Shown here one piece after another: positions 57,558 to 64,000 of a stretch of 64,000 bases of DNA. A program made the position numbers and the translations under genes. A model generated the notes under the pieces. That model searched no databases. It was not told where the DNA came from and saw only the letters and a program-made list of their open reading frames with translations. Location of the stretch: assembly GCA_022824945.1 (NCBI GenBank), contig JAJDYX010000015.1:248001-312000 (forward strand). The letters run 5' to 3'. The stretch is from Candidatus Latescibacterota bacterium (GTDB lineage Bacteria; Latescibacterota; UBA2968). Each line of letters opens with the position of its first letter. Positions within the stretch are counted from its first letter, which is position 1.

Positions 57558-58077
57558 TGTGTTTTCTCCACGCCTGTCGGGTTAGTTGAAACCGCCGTGC
57601 GGGTTCGTTCTGAAACTTGGAACTGTTGTAGATAAACCCTTCCGTCTCCTGAAACCCATTCTTTTTTAGAACACGAGCAGAAGCCGGATTGCGCTTCAGG
57701 CACGCCGAATGAACGATCTCCATGCCGAGATCACAAAACGCGTAATGTAGCGCGAGAGCAACAGCCCTGGTCGTGATTCCCCTGCCCCAGTGCGACGACG
57801 CGATTGCGTAATCACATCGGACGCTGCGTTTTTCATAATCAACTGCTCCGAGGCCCACCACGCCAATCATATCGCCATCTGCAACAATAGCGAAAGAGAA
57901 ACCCTCTCGATTTTTGTGTGCTCTAATGCTTCTTCTGACGAATGTTTCCCCACCATTTTCCGGATATGGTTGAGGTATATTAGTCGTAAGAGCAACGCGT
58001 TCATCAGAGGCATATTGCTGTACTGCTGCTGCATCGCTGTATCGTAATGGGCGAATTGTAATCTCTAACTGCTCCAT
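57550..58077 (-). CDS. GNAT-family (RimJ/RimL-like) N-acetyltransferase
   Basis: A 175-aa GNAT protein. The acetyl-CoA loop is visible in YAIASSHWGRGITTRAVALALHYAF, followed by IVHSACLKRNPASARVLKKNGFQETEGFI, the RimJ/RimL signature. The target is unknown (ribosomal protein, tRNA or small molecule). It sits between two inverted palindromic repeats and is coupled to a small downstream gene. Similar pairings can be toxin-antitoxin, but RimJ-like proteins are also common enzymes. Confidence 0.85.
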   Translation of the reverse strand: MEQLEITIRPLRYSDAAAVQQYASDERVALTTNIPQPYPENGGETFVRRSIRAHKNREGFSFAIVADGDMIGVVGLGAVDYEKRSVRCDYAIASSHWGRGITTRAVALALHYAFCDLGMEIVHSACLKRNPASARVLKKNGFQETEGFIYNSSKFQNEPARRFQLTRQAWRKHNV

Positions 58078-58152
58078 CTGGGCTATTCCTTAGTTATGCG
58101 AATAGAGCAACTACTGTATCGTGGCATGAGTCATACCCATTTTGATTGTGCT

Positions 58153-58184
58153 GGATTGCGGCTCAAAACCCTGCCGCAATGACA
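58153..58184. repeat. Palindromic intergenic repeat, copy B
   Basis: GGATTGCGGCTC...CTGCCGCAATGACA: ATTGCGGC and GCCGCAAT form an 8-bp stem around a ten-base loop. It is homologous to copy A at 57260-57290 in opposite orientation. It lies in the gap before metG (58078-58245), which otherwise has no gene. Confidence 0.7.
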
Positions 58185-58245
58185 ATCGCCTTTAGCGATT
58201 TGTGTCTTTGTGTTAGTCCCTCTCACATTTCACTCCTCATCACCC

Positions 58246-60129
58246 TTAACTCACCTCAGCCCCAACGCTGATCTCGCCATCTGGCGTTACGAGTGTGAGG
58301 CCGTGATCATCGGAAGCGGCCAGCAGCATACCCTGGGATTCGACACCGCGAATAGTCGCTGGCTCCAGATTGGCAACCACCACAATCTGCTGCCCAACGA
58401 GCGCCTCCGGCTCATAAAACTCGGCAATCCCTGCGACGATCTGGCGCTGCTCATCGCCCAAACTAATTTGCAACTGCAACAGACGGTCTGCCCCCTTCAC
58501 GCGCTCGGCTGCGTCAATTTTTGCCACGCGCAACTTGAGCTTCTGAAACTCTGAAAAAGAAATCAAATCTTCTGGTTTTTCTTCTGCCACATCGACCTCC
58601 TCAATACGCGGGAACACCGGATCGCCAGGTGCAACTTGCAAATTGGCATCCAGACCTCCCCATGTTTTTAAATCATCCAAATGAACATCTTCCGGCGAAC
58701 CCTCTGCGCCGAGTTGCTGCCAAATCTCACACGCCTTTGAAGGAATCACAGGAAACAGCAACACAGATAGTTGGCGCATCGTCTCCAGCAGCGCGTAAAT
58801 CGTCACCTCAAGCTCGGCCCTTTTACCTGCATCCTTCACCAAATGCCACGGCGCCTGCACCTCGACAAACCGGTTGGCCTCCCGCACCAATTTCCAAACC
58901 GCATCCAGCACCGCATTGGGATTCATCGCATCAATAGCCTCGCCCACCGCATGGAGCGTCTCATCCGTCTGCGCTTTCAACGCGTCGAGTGCTGCATGAT
59001 TGCCATCAACAGCGGGCACAACCCCATCCAGATACCGCGCGGCCATAACCACCGAGCGATTGAGCAAATTGCCCAACTCATTTGCCAACTCGGTATTATA
59101 ACGCTGAACAAAAGCCTCCTCGCTAAAATTGCTATCCTGTCCCAGCGTCATATCGCGCACCAGAAAATACCGAAACGCATCCACCCCGTATTTATCAGCC
59201 AGATCCAGCGGCCGAATCGCATTGCCCAGCGACTTCCCCATCTTTGTCTCATCCACGAGCCAAAAGCCATGCCCCATAATCGTTTGGGGCAATGGCACAC
59301 CAATCGCCTTGAGCATCGTGGGCCAATACACGCAATGCGTGGTCAAAATATCTTTACCAATCAAATGACAAGACGACTGCCACCAGTGCTCAAAACGCGC
59401 ATCATCGGCGATATAACCCGGTGCCGTAATATAATTGATCAGCGCATCGAACCACACATAACAGACATAATCATCATCAAAAGGAAGCGGAATCCCCCAT
59501 TCCAAACGCTCTTTGGGGCGAGAAATACACAAATCGCCCAGCGGTTGGCGCAAAAATCCGAGGATCTCGTTGCGCCGCTTTTCTGGTCGAATAAAATTGG
59601 GATGTGTCTCAATATACTCAATGAGCCAGTCCTGATATTTGCTCATTTTAAAAAAATAATTCTTCTCCGAAATCTTCACCGCAGGCCGCCCGCAATCCGG
59701 ACAATTCCCATCAACCAGGTCCTTCTCCGTCCAGAATCGCTCATCCGGAATACAATACCACCCCTCGTAATTATCCGAATAAATCTCGCCCGCATCGTAA
59801 ATGCGTTGCAAAATCTCGGAGACAACGCGCTTGTGCCGCGCTTCGGTAGTGCGAATAAAATCATCATGAGAAATATTTAAAACATCCCACAACGCCTGAA
59901 ATCGCACCACCATTTCATCGGCGTGTGCCAGAGGCGACAGATTGCGCTCTTTCGCAGCCTCATCCACTTTCTGTCCGTGCTCATCCGTACCCGTCAAAAA
60001 CATCACATCATCGCCAGCCAGGCGATGAAAACGCGACAACACATCGGCCATAATCGTCGTGTAAGCATGTCCGATATGGGGTTCATCATTGACGTAATAA
60101 ATCGGTGTTGTAATATAAAATGTGCCCAT
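58246..60129 (-). CDS. metG: Methionyl-tRNA synthetase with C-terminal tRNA-binding domain
   Basis: A 627-aa class I synthetase. The HIGH motif is literal in YYVNDEPHIGHAYTTI; the zinc-knuckle is NCPDCGRPA; the second signature reads DETKMGKSLGNAI, that is K-M-G-K-S rather than K-M-S-K-S. The last 110 residues (FQKLKLRVAKIDAAERVKGADRL... VVVANLEPATIRGVESQGMLLA) are the Trbp111-like domain. Start: ATG at 60129 near the holB stop (60144). It lies 14 bp downstream of holB. Confidence 0.94.
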   Translation of the reverse strand: MGTFYITTPIYYVNDEPHIGHAYTTIMADVLSRFHRLAGDDVMFLTGTDEHGQKVDEAAKERNLSPLAHADEMVVRFQALWDVLNISHDDFIRTTEARHKRVVSEILQRIYDAGEIYSDNYEGWYCIPDERFWTEKDLVDGNCPDCGRPAVKISEKNYFFKMSKYQDWLIEYIETHPNFIRPEKRRNEILGFLRQPLGDLCISRPKERLEWGIPLPFDDDYVCYVWFDALINYITAPGYIADDARFEHWWQSSCHLIGKDILTTHCVYWPTMLKAIGVPLPQTIMGHGFWLVDETKMGKSLGNAIRPLDLADKYGVDAFRYFLVRDMTLGQDSNFSEEAFVQRYNTELANELGNLLNRSVVMAARYLDGVVPAVDGNHAALDALKAQTDETLHAVGEAIDAMNPNAVLDAVWKLVREANRFVEVQAPWHLVKDAGKRAELEVTIYALLETMRQLSVLLFPVIPSKACEIWQQLGAEGSPEDVHLDDLKTWGGLDANLQVAPGDPVFPRIEEVDVAEEKPEDLISFSEFQKLKLRVAKIDAAERVKGADRLLQLQISLGDEQRQIVAGIAEFYEPEALVGQQIVVVANLEPATIRGVESQGMLLAASDDHGLTLVTPDGEISVGAEVS

Positions 60130-60143
60130 TTTTCTACACCCAC

Positions 60144-61187
60144 TCAAAAGGACCTGATCTGTCGCCAGAGCGAGATCAAGCCCAGATTCATATTTACATT
60201 GCGGTGATTCATCTCCCGCAGTGATTCAATCTTTTTTACTATTGCGGCGAGTTGGTCCAGATCAAAAACCTCAGCCAATCGCCCGACATTGTCCTCCTGA
60301 TCGGCATTGGCTATATTATCGCCCCGACCACATTGCAACAACAGCGCGTCCCTGAGCCAGATTTCAGCACCTGCCAAAATATCCAACGCCTCTTGTCGAT
60401 CGAGTTTTGCAAGTGCTTCAAACGTGCGCTCATCCTGCTCCCACAGCAAGGCTGCCAAAAATCGAAATGATCGATCCTGCCTGTCTGCGACATGACCATC
60501 GGTCATATCCAATGCCCTGCGAAAGTCGCCGCCACACGTGCGTCCAATAAAATCTGCCATTGTTTTGTCAACGCCCCTTGCTGCCAACTCAGCACCGATA
60601 TCAGGCGGCGAAAGCGTGGGAAATTTCACAAACTGGCACCGAGACACAATAGTGGGCAATAACGCATCGCCCTGGGATGCAATTAAGATTATCAGCGACC
60701 GAACAGGCGGTTCCTCCAGGGTTTTCAACATGGCATTAGCCGCCTCTATACGCATTTGATCCGCGTGTAAAATAAGAGTCGTGCGCCAGCCCCCTGCAAA
60801 AGCACTGTGCGTAAACTGCCGCTGCATCTGCCGAACATCATCAATGAGAATCCCCGCATTGTTGTCGGGCAATAAATAGTGATAAGGCGATTGCCACACC
60901 TGCAGTAACGCAACCTGCCTATCTTCCTCTTTCACGCTCCGAGAAAAAGGAAAGAGCAGCGTACTATCCGGATGATTGAGATTTATCACCTTATGGCATG
61001 CGGCACAATGCCCACAGGCCACAGCACCATCTGCCCGACAATGCAATGCCTGCACAAAATCCAATGCCGCCGCCACTGCGCCCGTACCAGAAGTGCCCAA
61101 AAACAACAGCGCGTGCGGGACTCGGTCTCTTTCAATCAATTCGGTCAAAAACCGAACTGCTCGCCCCTGTCCAATCACCCGTTTCAA
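60144..61187 (-). CDS. holB: DNA polymerase III delta-prime subunit
   Basis: A 347-aa clamp-loader AAA+ protein. It has GQGRAVRFLTELIERDRVPHALLFLGTSGTGAVAAAL (Walker A without the Lys, normal for delta-prime-like subunits), the Zn-binding CGHCAACHKV, a Walker-B-like DQMRIEAANAMLKTLEEPP and the sensor SRCQFVKF. The start is TTG at 61187, with GAGAGG five bases upstream; an ATG at 61200 is out of frame. The terminator hairpin at 61204-61243 lies just ahead of it. Confidence 0.88.
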   Translation of the reverse strand: MKRVIGQGRAVRFLTELIERDRVPHALLFLGTSGTGAVAAALDFVQALHCRADGAVACGHCAACHKVINLNHPDSTLLFPFSRSVKEEDRQVALLQVWQSPYHYLLPDNNAGILIDDVRQMQRQFTHSAFAGGWRTTLILHADQMRIEAANAMLKTLEEPPVRSLIILIASQGDALLPTIVSRCQFVKFPTLSPPDIGAELAARGVDKTMADFIGRTCGGDFRRALDMTDGHVADRQDRSFRFLAALLWEQDERTFEALAKLDRQEALDILAGAEIWLRDALLLQCGRGDNIANADQEDNVGRLAEVFDLDQLAAIVKKIESLREMNHRNVNMNLGLISLWRQIRSF

Positions 61188-61203
61188 TATCGCCTCTCAT
61201 ATA

Positions 61204-61243
61204 AAAAGCCGCTGGAACAGAACATTCCAACGGCTTTTTTTTT
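61204..61243. terminator. Intrinsic terminator upstream of holB
   Basis: AAGCCGCTGGAA and TTCCAACGGCTT form a ten-base stem (one G-U pair on the minus strand) with a 7-nt loop. The plus-strand T-run is nine long, the minus-strand T-run five long, so it can work in both directions. Confidence 0.85.
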
Positions 61244-61403
61244 ATAATGCAAACGACTAAAATGATCCGCTATCCATGTTCCTGCTCACAATGGGAACGT
61301 ACAACATGTGCAGCCCGTACAACGACGGGCATCGGCATTTGCATTTTTGGCACAAAAAACAACATGGAACGGCTCCATAATCAAAAAGTATATCACAACG
61401 CGG
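61204..61403 (-). ncRNA. Candidate structured RNA (small RNA or holB-metG leader)
   Basis: Starting about 7 nt after the promoter at 61410-61438, the minus strand runs about 200 nt to the terminator. Within it GCCCGT/ACGGGC and GTTCC/GGAAC can form hairpins and CCATGTT pairs with AACATGG further on. No open frame is present. I could not match it to 6S RNA, a T-box or another known class. Its ending just before holB could also make it a transcription-attenuating leader. Confidence 0.45.
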
Positions 61404-61409
61404 TGGCAA

Positions 61410-61438
61410 ATAATATACCATATCCTTCCATTTGTCAA
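61410..61438 (-). promoter_or_regulatory. Sigma70-like promoter facing holB
   Basis: TTGACA (61433-61438), 17-bp spacer, TATTAT (61410-61415) on the minus strand: a near-consensus match. An overlapping TATATT gives a 15-bp spacer alternative. Confidence 0.65.
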
Positions 61439-61473
61439 GATTTTATTATTGAATTTGTTCTTTGTCTAAACTA

Positions 61474-61502
61474 TTGACACTTGCGATACAATTTTTTAAG
61501 TT
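61474..61502 (+). promoter_or_regulatory. Possible sigma70 promoter for the GroES-like gene
   Basis: A perfect TTGACA (61474-61479) followed after 17 bp by TAAGTT (61497-61502). The -10 is weak. No CIRCE-like inverted repeat (TTAGCACTC/GAGTGCTAA) is present. Confidence 0.4.
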
Positions 61503-61553
61503 TGACCAACAATTGTTTGGATGTATCCGAGACTCATTGAGCGAGAAGATGCA

Positions 61554-61985
61554 ATGCAAATAGGCAACAAAGAACTCGTCGTTATTGGTGACCGCGTTTT
61601 GGTCAAGCGGGAAGATTTGGAAGAGCGAACCAAAGTGGGGCTTTATTTGCCTCAAACCGTGGTCGAAAAAGAGGAAGTACAGAGCGGCCGCATTATGGCT
61701 ACAGGGCCTGGTCTCCCGCTGCCAGAAACGCCCGAAGAGGATGAACCCTGGCGCAATACGCCAAAAGAAACGCGATATTTGCCCCTGCAAGTTGAGGAAG
61801 GAGATTTTGCCTTATTTTTACAAAAAGCCGCAATGGAGATCTCTTTTGAAGGAGAAAAATATCTCATTGTACCCCAGGCTTCGATTCTCGTTGTCATTCG
61901 AGAATCGAATACCGTGGTGGGCGAAGACGAGGTATTGGATGAATTGGAGGACCTGGACGACCTCGACGACCTCGACCTGTCGTGA
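61554..61985 (+). CDS. GroES-like co-chaperonin with insertion and acidic tail
   Basis: A 143-aa protein. It begins ELVVIGDRVLVKREDLEERTKVGLYLPQ, matching the GroES core strand order (G-DRVLVK... G-x-x-LP), then GRIMATGPG. An insert of about 25 residues rich in Pro and Glu (LPETPEEDEPWRNTPKETRY) interrupts the domain before LPLQVEEGD. The end is the GroES strand EISFEGEKYLIVPQASILVVI plus an Asp/Glu-rich tail (EDEVLDELEDLDDLDDLDLS). No groEL is adjacent. Start ATG with GAGAAG upstream. It may be a divergent Cpn10 or a Cpn10-fold protein with another role. Confidence 0.8.
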   Translation: MQIGNKELVVIGDRVLVKREDLEERTKVGLYLPQTVVEKEEVQSGRIMATGPGLPLPETPEEDEPWRNTPKETRYLPLQVEEGDFALFLQKAAMEISFEGEKYLIVPQASILVVIRESNTVVGEDEVLDELEDLDDLDDLDLS

Positions 61986-62004
61986 TTTTCCAAATGGTCA
62001 TTCC

Positions 62005-62035
62005 CAAAAAAGCCGCTGATCAGCGGCTTTTTTTA
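62005..62035 (+). terminator. Intrinsic terminator after the GroES-like gene
   Basis: AAAAAAGCCGCTGATCAGCG and the following GCTTTTTTT make a perfect palindrome (AGCCGCTGATCAGCGGCT) with A- and T-runs on either side; active in both directions. Confidence 0.9.
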
Positions 62036-62044
62036 TTCACCTTA

Positions 62045-62986
62045 TTATTCTTGTTTCGCCCGTGTCTGAGTATCCGATCTGGCGCACCGAAAACCCAGAG
62101 AAGGATAGGTTTTATCGGGCTTTTCACCCCGTCGTCGAGCCATGTGGATATGTGGCGCACTCCAACCCCCGCCCCTTATGACGCGCTTTTTCCCGGCCTC
62201 TGGACCCGTGGGATTATTGAGGGGAGAGACGCGGTAATATCCTTCATCAAACCAATCCCAACACCACTCCCACACATTGCCCGACATATCGAGCAAACCC
62301 TCACTGGTAGCACCTTCGGGGAAGGTTCCCACAGGCATCGGACGTCGATTTCGAGTCTCTCTGGTATTTGCTCGCGTGACGTCAAAACGGTCGCCCCAGG
62401 GGTAAAGACGGCTTTGTACCCCCCGTGCTGCGCGTTCCCACTCGGCTTCAGTGGGCAGGCGTTTGCCCTTCCATGAACAATAGTCATTGGCGTCATTCCA
62501 GGAAACACCCACAACGGGTTGGTTAGGATCATTGTATTTGGACTCGCCCCAATACCGTGGGGCCGCATGCCCTGTACTCGTCACAAATTCGCGGTACTGG
62601 GCATTGGTGACTTCGCGTGTGTCAACCCAGTAGGCATCGAGATAAACCTTGTGTACAGGCGCGTTTTTATCTCGGGTATCTCCCATGAGAAAATGGCCTG
62701 CGGGAATTTGCACCTCCATCTTACTTGCACTATCGGAAGATACTGCCGCGCGGGATCTGCGCCGTTCAAAAGGAGAACGTCCATCAATTGTTTTGATACT
62801 CAATTTGGAAATTTCGATCCGGCTGGAAGATAGCTGAAGCGTAATAGAAGTCGCAGTCTCTCGAATCAGTTCACCTCGCACAACGCGACCCGATTTGAGA
62901 ACGACTTCAACGGCCTCAGTTGTATCGACGAGGCCAGATAGCACCCCAAATACGATCAAGCATACTCCCATAATATACCGCCGCAT
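62045..62986 (-). CDS. Secreted FGE-sulfatase-fold protein (probably non-catalytic)
   Basis: A 313-aa exported protein. A signal peptide (MRRYIMGVCLIVFGVLSGLV) is followed by a short SH3/LSm-like unit (VVLKSGRVVRGELIRETATSITLQ) and then the FGE/SUMF1 fold: FLMGDTRDKNAPVHKVYLDAYWVDTREVTNAQYREF, WERAARG, LYPWGD, DMSGNVWEW and IRGGGWS. The pair of active-site cysteines that follows in true formylglycine-generating enzymes is missing here (APHIHMARRRGE), so it likely binds rather than oxidises. AAGGAGG precedes the ATG. Confidence 0.88.
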   Translation of the reverse strand: MRRYIMGVCLIVFGVLSGLVDTTEAVEVVLKSGRVVRGELIRETATSITLQLSSSRIEISKLSIKTIDGRSPFERRRSRAAVSSDSASKMEVQIPAGHFLMGDTRDKNAPVHKVYLDAYWVDTREVTNAQYREFVTSTGHAAPRYWGESKYNDPNQPVVGVSWNDANDYCSWKGKRLPTEAEWERAARGVQSRLYPWGDRFDVTRANTRETRNRRPMPVGTFPEGATSEGLLDMSGNVWEWCWDWFDEGYYRVSPLNNPTGPEAGKKRVIRGGGWSAPHIHMARRRGEKPDKTYPSLGFRCARSDTQTRAKQE

Positions 62987-63097
62987 TTTGCCTCCTTGGC
63001 AATTGGATGATCGCTTTTTAGTTCCAACCTTGAAAGTAATCATTTCGCGGTATTTTGTCCAGTCCCGCAAAATATACCCAAAGTGATTATAAACATA

Positions 63098-63128
63098 AAA
63101 AAGCCCAACTTTAAAAGGCTGGGCTTTT
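63098..63128 (-). terminator. Intrinsic terminator after the HU-like gene
   Basis: AAAAGCCCA and TGGGCTTTT pair across a loop of about 12 nt. On the minus strand the T-run ends the HU transcript. Confidence 0.75.
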
Positions 63129-63154
63129 CGATGGTTCCCTAAATGCGGCGATTG

Positions 63155-63478
63155 CTAAACCATGTCTTTCAGTTTTTTAAGAGCTGAAATTCTTATGCCC
63201 GACGAAGCGGGTTTGGCTGCAATTGTTATTTTTTCGCCAGTAAAAGGATTGACGCCCTCTCGTTCTGCGCGGGCTGGTTTTTCGACTCTTTTAATTTTGA
63301 GCAGACCGGGCAACACAAATTCACCGACGGAACCTTGTGCGACATGGCGTTCAATGGCACTGTCCAACCCATCGAGAACGCTACCCACATCTTTCTTGCT
63401 CAGACCGGTGCCTTCTGCGATCGCGCTTACAATTTGGGCTTTGCTCCATCGTTTTGTTACAGCTTCAGCTTGCGGCAT
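63155..63478 (-). CDS. HU/IHF-family DNA-binding protein
   Basis: A 107-aa HU-fold protein. The N-terminal helices (SKAQIVSAIAEGTGLSKKDVGSVLDGLDSAI) precede the strand region GEFVLPGLLKIKRVEKPARA and the DNA-binding arm EREGVNPFTGEKITIAAKPAS. It lacks the Gly-Arg of the usual A-R-x-G-R-N-P core (AEREGVNP). AAAGGGAGAGAGTT precedes the ATG. A near-consensus promoter lies about 80 bp upstream and a terminator follows, so it is a monocistronic gene. Confidence 0.92.
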   Translation of the reverse strand: MPQAEAVTKRWSKAQIVSAIAEGTGLSKKDVGSVLDGLDSAIERHVAQGSVGEFVLPGLLKIKRVEKPARAEREGVNPFTGEKITIAAKPASSGIRISALKKLKDMV

Positions 63479-63558
63479 AACTCTCTCCCTTTGTGAAAAT
63501 GGATTTATAATCTCAATCCTATGCCCCCGCGAAGGCATAAGTTGAAAACTATATTCTA

Positions 63559-63588
63559 ATTATAGTCCAGCATGCTTTGATTTGTCAA
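63559..63588 (-). promoter_or_regulatory. Near-consensus sigma70 promoter for the HU-like gene
   Basis: On the minus strand a perfect TTGACA (63583-63588) and perfect TATAAT (63559-63564) are separated by 18 bp. Confidence 0.8.
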
Positions 63589-63628
63589 GTGTAGATTGCC
63601 CATTCCCTATTTTTTCCATCCCTTTGGC

Positions 63629-64000
63629 TTATTCCACCCAAATATCCGGGCGCGTATCCACCTCGTATTTCTCGAATATCGCATCAATAGCGCACTTGTC
63701 GTCTTCGGACAACGTCAACTCTAATGCCCCCATATTCGACACCACCTCCTCGGGTTTACGCACGCCAACCAGTGCGGTGCTAATCACGGGATTGGACAAC
63801 ACCCACGCCAGCGCGAGGTGATATATAGCTGTACCGCGATCCGCAGCCATCTGTTTTAACGCTTCCACCACCTTCAAATTGCGCGGAAAATTCTCATCTG
63901 CAAACAAAGGCATATTAAACAACCCGCCCTTAGAGCGCCAATCTTGTGCATCAAATGTCGTATTCTCATCAAATGCTCCGGTGAGCAACCCATGCGCCAG
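63629..64000 (-). CDS. Aldo/keto reductase, C-terminal part (cut off by the window edge)
   Basis: The frame is open to the right edge; only the last about 123 residues are seen. LAHGLLTGAFDEN, LADRG-type helix (MAADRGTAIYHLALAWVLSNP), then STALVGVRKPEEVVSNMGALELTLSEDD form the C-terminal half of the aldo/keto reductase barrel, where NADPH is bound. The substrate cannot be told. Confidence 0.88.
   Translation of the reverse strand: MAHGLLTGAFDENTTFDAQDWRSKGGLFNMPLFADENFPRNLKVVEALKQMAADRGTAIYHLALAWVLSNPVISTALVGVRKPEEVVSNMGALELTLSEDDKCAIDAIFEKYEVDTRPDIWVE

Larger units (their letters stand above)
61188..61553. other. 366-bp gene-free region upstream of holB and of the GroES-like gene
   Basis: No credible protein-coding frame was found. 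From left to right it holds a strong terminator hairpin (61204-61243), about 160 bp able to form several short hairpins, a sigma70-like promoter facing left (61410-61438) and one facing right (61474-61502). The layout suggests a small RNA or regulatory leader on the minus strand. Confidence 0.6.

Noticed and set aside
58771..59880. Plus-strand open frame of about 370 codons opposite metG
   Set aside because: Shadow of the metG reading frame; composition rich in His, Ile and Arg and no recognisable domain.
61204..61438. T-box leader or 6S RNA upstream of holB-metG
   Set aside because: The T-box consensus (AGGGUGGNACCGCG) is not in front of the terminator, and I could not find a closed 6S-like central bubble; only the generic candidate is kept.
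61247..61477. Plus-strand small open frame of 76 codons in the gap upstream of the GroES-like gene
   Set aside because: No ribosome-binding site, no motif, and it crosses the minus-strand promoter and candidate RNA.
61440..61553. CIRCE/HrcA operator ahead of the GroES-like gene
   Set aside because: No TTAGCACTC/GAGTGCTAA inverted repeat in the leader.

Overview
The window is a dense bacterial chromosome segment of roughly even base composition. No rRNA, tRNA, CRISPR array, transposase or phage gene was seen, so the lineage cannot be fixed from marker genes here. Two phytanoyl-CoA-type dioxygenases, enolase-superfamily and Gfo/Idh/MocA sugar-type enzymes, many lipoproteins with a CGG/CSS-type lipobox, outer-membrane efflux systems and an FGE-like secreted protein fit a Gram-negative, uncultured, heterotrophic lineage of the Latescibacterota/Poribacteria kind. 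That placement is an inference from gene content only.

Layout. 1-3731 (-): gamma-glutamyltransferase, rhamnonate-dehydratase-like enzyme, YkgJ-type Fe-S/Zn protein and a partial alpha/alpha-toroid protein in one operon. 3919-5560: an orphan OmpR-type regulator and a PhyH dioxygenase. 5774-7885 (+): cysK with a YeiH-type exporter. 7940-14827 (-): a Cus-type heavy-metal efflux operon (small Cys-rich secreted protein, TolC-like, CusB-like with two metal-binding modules, CusA-like, MerP-like lipoprotein). 14853-16259 (-): an unassigned, translationally coupled three-gene cassette. 16366-20229: intradiol-dioxygenase-like protein, a helix-hairpin-helix lipoprotein, ridA, pdxA and two tiny membrane proteins. 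20222-23389 (-): an adaptor-less RND pump. 23613-27233 (+): PhyH followed by two lipoproteins that share a near-identical N-terminal module but carry different sensor domains. 27300-33686 (-): NAD-type formate dehydrogenase whose catalytic subunit is read through an in-frame UGA (selenocysteine), plus a SLBB/FPDGR/CAP lipoprotein. 33733-34291 (+): a nucleotidyltransferase pair.

34300-40538 is a complete thiamin block: thiO-thiS-thiG-tenI/thiE-thiD-thiE on the minus strand and thiC on the plus strand. The two units face away from each other across about 400 bp holding two TPP riboswitches, each with its own promoter and intrinsic terminator.

40618-43664 (-) encodes a lytic transglycosylase with two substrate-binding-type domains and a pair of STAS proteins. 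43853-61187 (-) is one long same-strand run of mostly housekeeping genes (holB, metG, a GNAT/YgiT-like pair, tatD, ksgA, ilvE, proC, hisH, hisF, proB, ftsB-like, recO, a cNMP-binding protein, an AI-2E-type transporter, valS, a Gfo/Idh/MocA enzyme, pncC). The GNAT/YgiT-like pair is bracketed by inverted copies of a palindromic repeat. Upstream of holB lies a 366-bp stretch with a strong minus-strand promoter, about 200 nt of structured sequence and a terminator: a candidate small RNA or leader. The window ends with an orphan GroES-like protein, an FGE-fold secreted protein, an HU-like protein with a near-consensus promoter, and a partial aldo/keto reductase.

The most unusual items are the three-gene cassette, the selenocysteine formate dehydrogenase, the twin lipoproteins, the CAP/FPDGR lipoprotein, the transporter with an inserted Ig-like domain and the candidate ncRNA.
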